The notes beneath the pieces are model-generated. The model worked only from the letters and a program-made list of their open reading frames with translations. It was not told where the DNA came from and searched no databases. Source: Acidobacteriota bacterium (lineage in GTDB: Bacteria; Actinomycetota; Thermoleophilia; Miltoncostaeales; Miltoncostaeaceae). From it: 33,143 bases of DNA. Location of the stretch: NCBI GenBank assembly GCA_018969105.1, contig JAGWYY010000004.1, positions 1 to 33,143 on the forward strand, written 5' to 3'. Shown here piece after piece: positions 31,650 to 33,143 of the stretch; within the stretch, counting starts at the first letter, position 1; each line of letters begins with the position of its first letter. The position numbers and the translations under genes are program-made.

Positions 31650-33143
31650 TTGCGACGCACCGCCGTTTCCATCGCCCTCGCCACCGCCGCGCTCCTCGGC
31701 GCCACGGCATCCGCCGCGCTCGGCAGCTTCATCCCGAGCAAGCTGGCGGTCAACCCGGAGCTGGTCAACCCGGTGGTGGTCAGCCAGTCGTTCCTGTCCG
31801 GGGCCCTCACCATCACGCCGGAGGTCTCGGGGGTCGCCCCCACGCCGCCGTCGCTGCCCGACTTCTGGACCATCACCAGCGGGGACATCCCGGTGCTCAC
31901 CACCCCCCCGGCGGAGGATCCGGAGATCGTCATCGCGGACGTCCAGAAGCGCATGTCCATCCTCTACGCCACCGACCCCTCGGTGGCGGCGATCCTCGGG
32001 TCGTCCGATTCCATGCGCCGCCTGCCGTGGCTCTTCCGCCAGGAGCCCGCGAACTCCGCCGGTGGCGCCGCCCTGGGTGACGAAACCACGAAGCGCACCG
32101 GCACGCAGCGCATCTCCAAGGTGAACGGTGCCGCACTGGCCGCCAAGCCCAGCGCCGACGCCATGGCGGCCATGCTGAAGGCGGCGGTTGACCGCAACTG
32201 CACCACGCCGGCCGGGGTGAACACCTGCGGCGCGCACCTGGCAACCGTCGACGAGCTCGGATCGGTCTTCGGCACCGCACCGGGCGAGTCGGACGCCGGC
32301 AGCCCCGGCGAGCGGCTCAAGAACGCCATGGTCATCCTCTCGAAGAAGCAGTTCCAGCCCGGGGAGTCGTACGCCAGCCGCATCCACTTCTACGTGGCGC
32401 CCGGCATGAGCACGTCGATCGCGGCGGGCCTCGGGACCAACCGCACGCTCGGCGCGAACGGCAAGGAAATGCGCCGTGACTACTCGCAGGCGATGTCCGC
32501 CCTGTCGCGTGCCGGCGGGGTGTGGCTCGAGATGTTCCACTACCCCGAGCGCGGCAGGCCCCGCCTGCCGTTCACGGCCGCCGAGTGGCGCGACGTGCCG
32601 ATCAACTTCGCGGGCTTCCTGAGGCAGCGCACCACCGGCAACCGCAACCCGCTGAACTACCTGCACTTCGTGCTGACCGACACCCCGGGCGCACCGAAGC
32701 CGGTGCCGGAGCCCTGCCGCGCCCAGCCGCCGACCGGGCAGTCGCCCAACTCGCTGAACATCGACGTCATCAGCCTCGCGCTCGAAGGCCTGCCGGCCTG
32801 CCCGGCCACGCCGCCCCCGGCGTGCCCCGTGCTGCGACCGGTTGCGTCACCCAATGCGCTCTCGATCGACCGACTGCGGCGCCCGGACCTGAGCCCTGCG
32901 CCCCGAGGCCCCTACCCCCAGTGGATCAGCCGTGCGGCCGAGGCGATGATCACGCCGGTGGTCGTGAGAAGTCCCGTGCAGTTGGCGGTGATGCAGCCCG
33001 ACGACTCGGGCATGACCTGCCAGTGGCAGCGCGCCCAGGCGGGCGACACCAACACCACCATCCTCTCCAACGGCCCCGCCGCGTACCGCGTCACCGAGGA
33101 GGAGGCCACCATCTACGGCGACCAGTTCCGGCAGTTCTTCCTC
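31650..33143 (+). CDS. Secreted protein of unknown function (3' end beyond window)
   Basis: An open frame of 498 codons from TTG 31650 to the right edge. GGAGG lies 6 nt before the TTG, and a signal peptide follows (RRTAVSIALATAALLGATASAA). An in-frame GTG at 31638 would put acidic residues before the signal, so TTG is preferred. The mature part begins with a Val/Pro-rich region, then DVQKRMSILYATDPSV, a Lys/Ala helix and Cys residues (NCTTPAGVNTC). Next comes IHFYVAPGMSTSIAAGLGTNRTLG, and then VWLEMFHYPERGRPRLPFTAAEWRDVP. Two Pro/Cys-rich linkers (PCRAQPPTGQSPNSLNIDVISLALEG and the like) follow. I recognise no family. All Thr codons I read in it are ACC or ACG. Confidence 0.75.
   Translation, partial: MRRTAVSIALATAALLGATASAALGSFIPSKLAVNPELVNPVVVSQSFLSGALTITPEVSGVAPTPPSLPDFWTITSGDIPVLTTPPAEDPEIVIADVQKRMSILYATDPSVAAILGSSDSMRRLPWLFRQEPANSAGGAALGDETTKRTGTQRISKVNGAALAAKPSADAMAAMLKAAVDRNCTTPAGVNTCGAHLATVDELGSVFGTAPGESDAGSPGERLKNAMVILSKKQFQPGESYASRIHFYVAPGMSTSIAAGLGTNRTLGANGKEMRRDYSQAMSALSRAGGVWLEMFHYPERGRPRLPFTAAEWRDVPINFAGFLRQRTTGNRNPLNYLHFVLTDTPGAPKPVPEPCRAQPPTGQSPNSLNIDVISLALEGLPACPATPPPACPVLRPVASPNALSIDRLRRPDLSPAPRGPYPQWISRAAEAMITPVVVRSPVQLAVMQPDDSGMTCQWQRAQAGDTNTTILSNGPAAYRVTEEEATIYGDQFRQFFL

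Overview
The window is high-GC DNA (about 72% in the coding lines I counted) from a bacterial chromosome. Gene style points to an actinobacterium: many GTG and TTG starts, GTGA/ATGA gene overlaps, many leaderless genes with TANNNT boxes, and signal-peptide proteins with actinobacterial-type Ig-like domains. A Thermoleophilia-like lineage is my best guess, but only a guess. No rRNA, tRNA, CRISPR array, insertion sequence, phage or integrase was found.

Layout. 1-1245 is the edge-truncated start of a secreted seven-bladed propeller protein on the minus strand. 1335-1726 holds an intact ribbon-helix-helix antitoxin followed by a broken vapC toxin. 1849-3119 has a secreted tandem-repeat protein and an unknown protein. 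3170-4833 is a coupled pair, universal stress protein then unknown. 4930-7020 is a large secreted beta-helix protein. 7133-9548 is an overlapping cluster: rdgB, a pteridine-reductase-like SDR, a seven-helix membrane protein and a zinc-ribbon protein. 9592-11524 holds two secreted proteins lying between rdgB and rph, and 11632-12348 is rph. 12501-16238 runs on the plus strand: YHYH protein, lipoprotein, sirtuin, YVTN-type propeller. 16293-17897 holds a small protein and an MFS exporter. 17981-18694 is a bacteriorhodopsin-like light-driven proton pump with lower GC than its surroundings. 18865-21566 is murI with two paralogous hydrolases. 21652-23633 is a redoxin and a DHA2 drug transporter. 23637-24864 holds a flavin reductase and an intact Phd/VapC module. 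24899-26170 is a membrane-anchored lipase, facing a small membrane protein. 26570-29658 is a tandem glycine riboswitch in front of gcvP, followed by a solute-binding protein. 30465-31595 is an acyltransferase, and 31650 to the right edge is a truncated secreted protein.

How it fits together. Most of the window is housekeeping (rph, rdgB, murI, gcvP) mixed with cell-surface and secreted proteins. The two most notable things are the rhodopsin and a repeated palindrome. The rhodopsin keeps every residue of the archaeal bacteriorhodopsin proton path, including the DTD triad. The palindrome GGTGACWGTCACC is perfect at five places and one base off at a sixth. It mostly lies inside genes, where it forces rare codons. 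A third pattern is that eleven genes have a TANNNT box 6-8 nt before the start codon, which implies leaderless transcripts.
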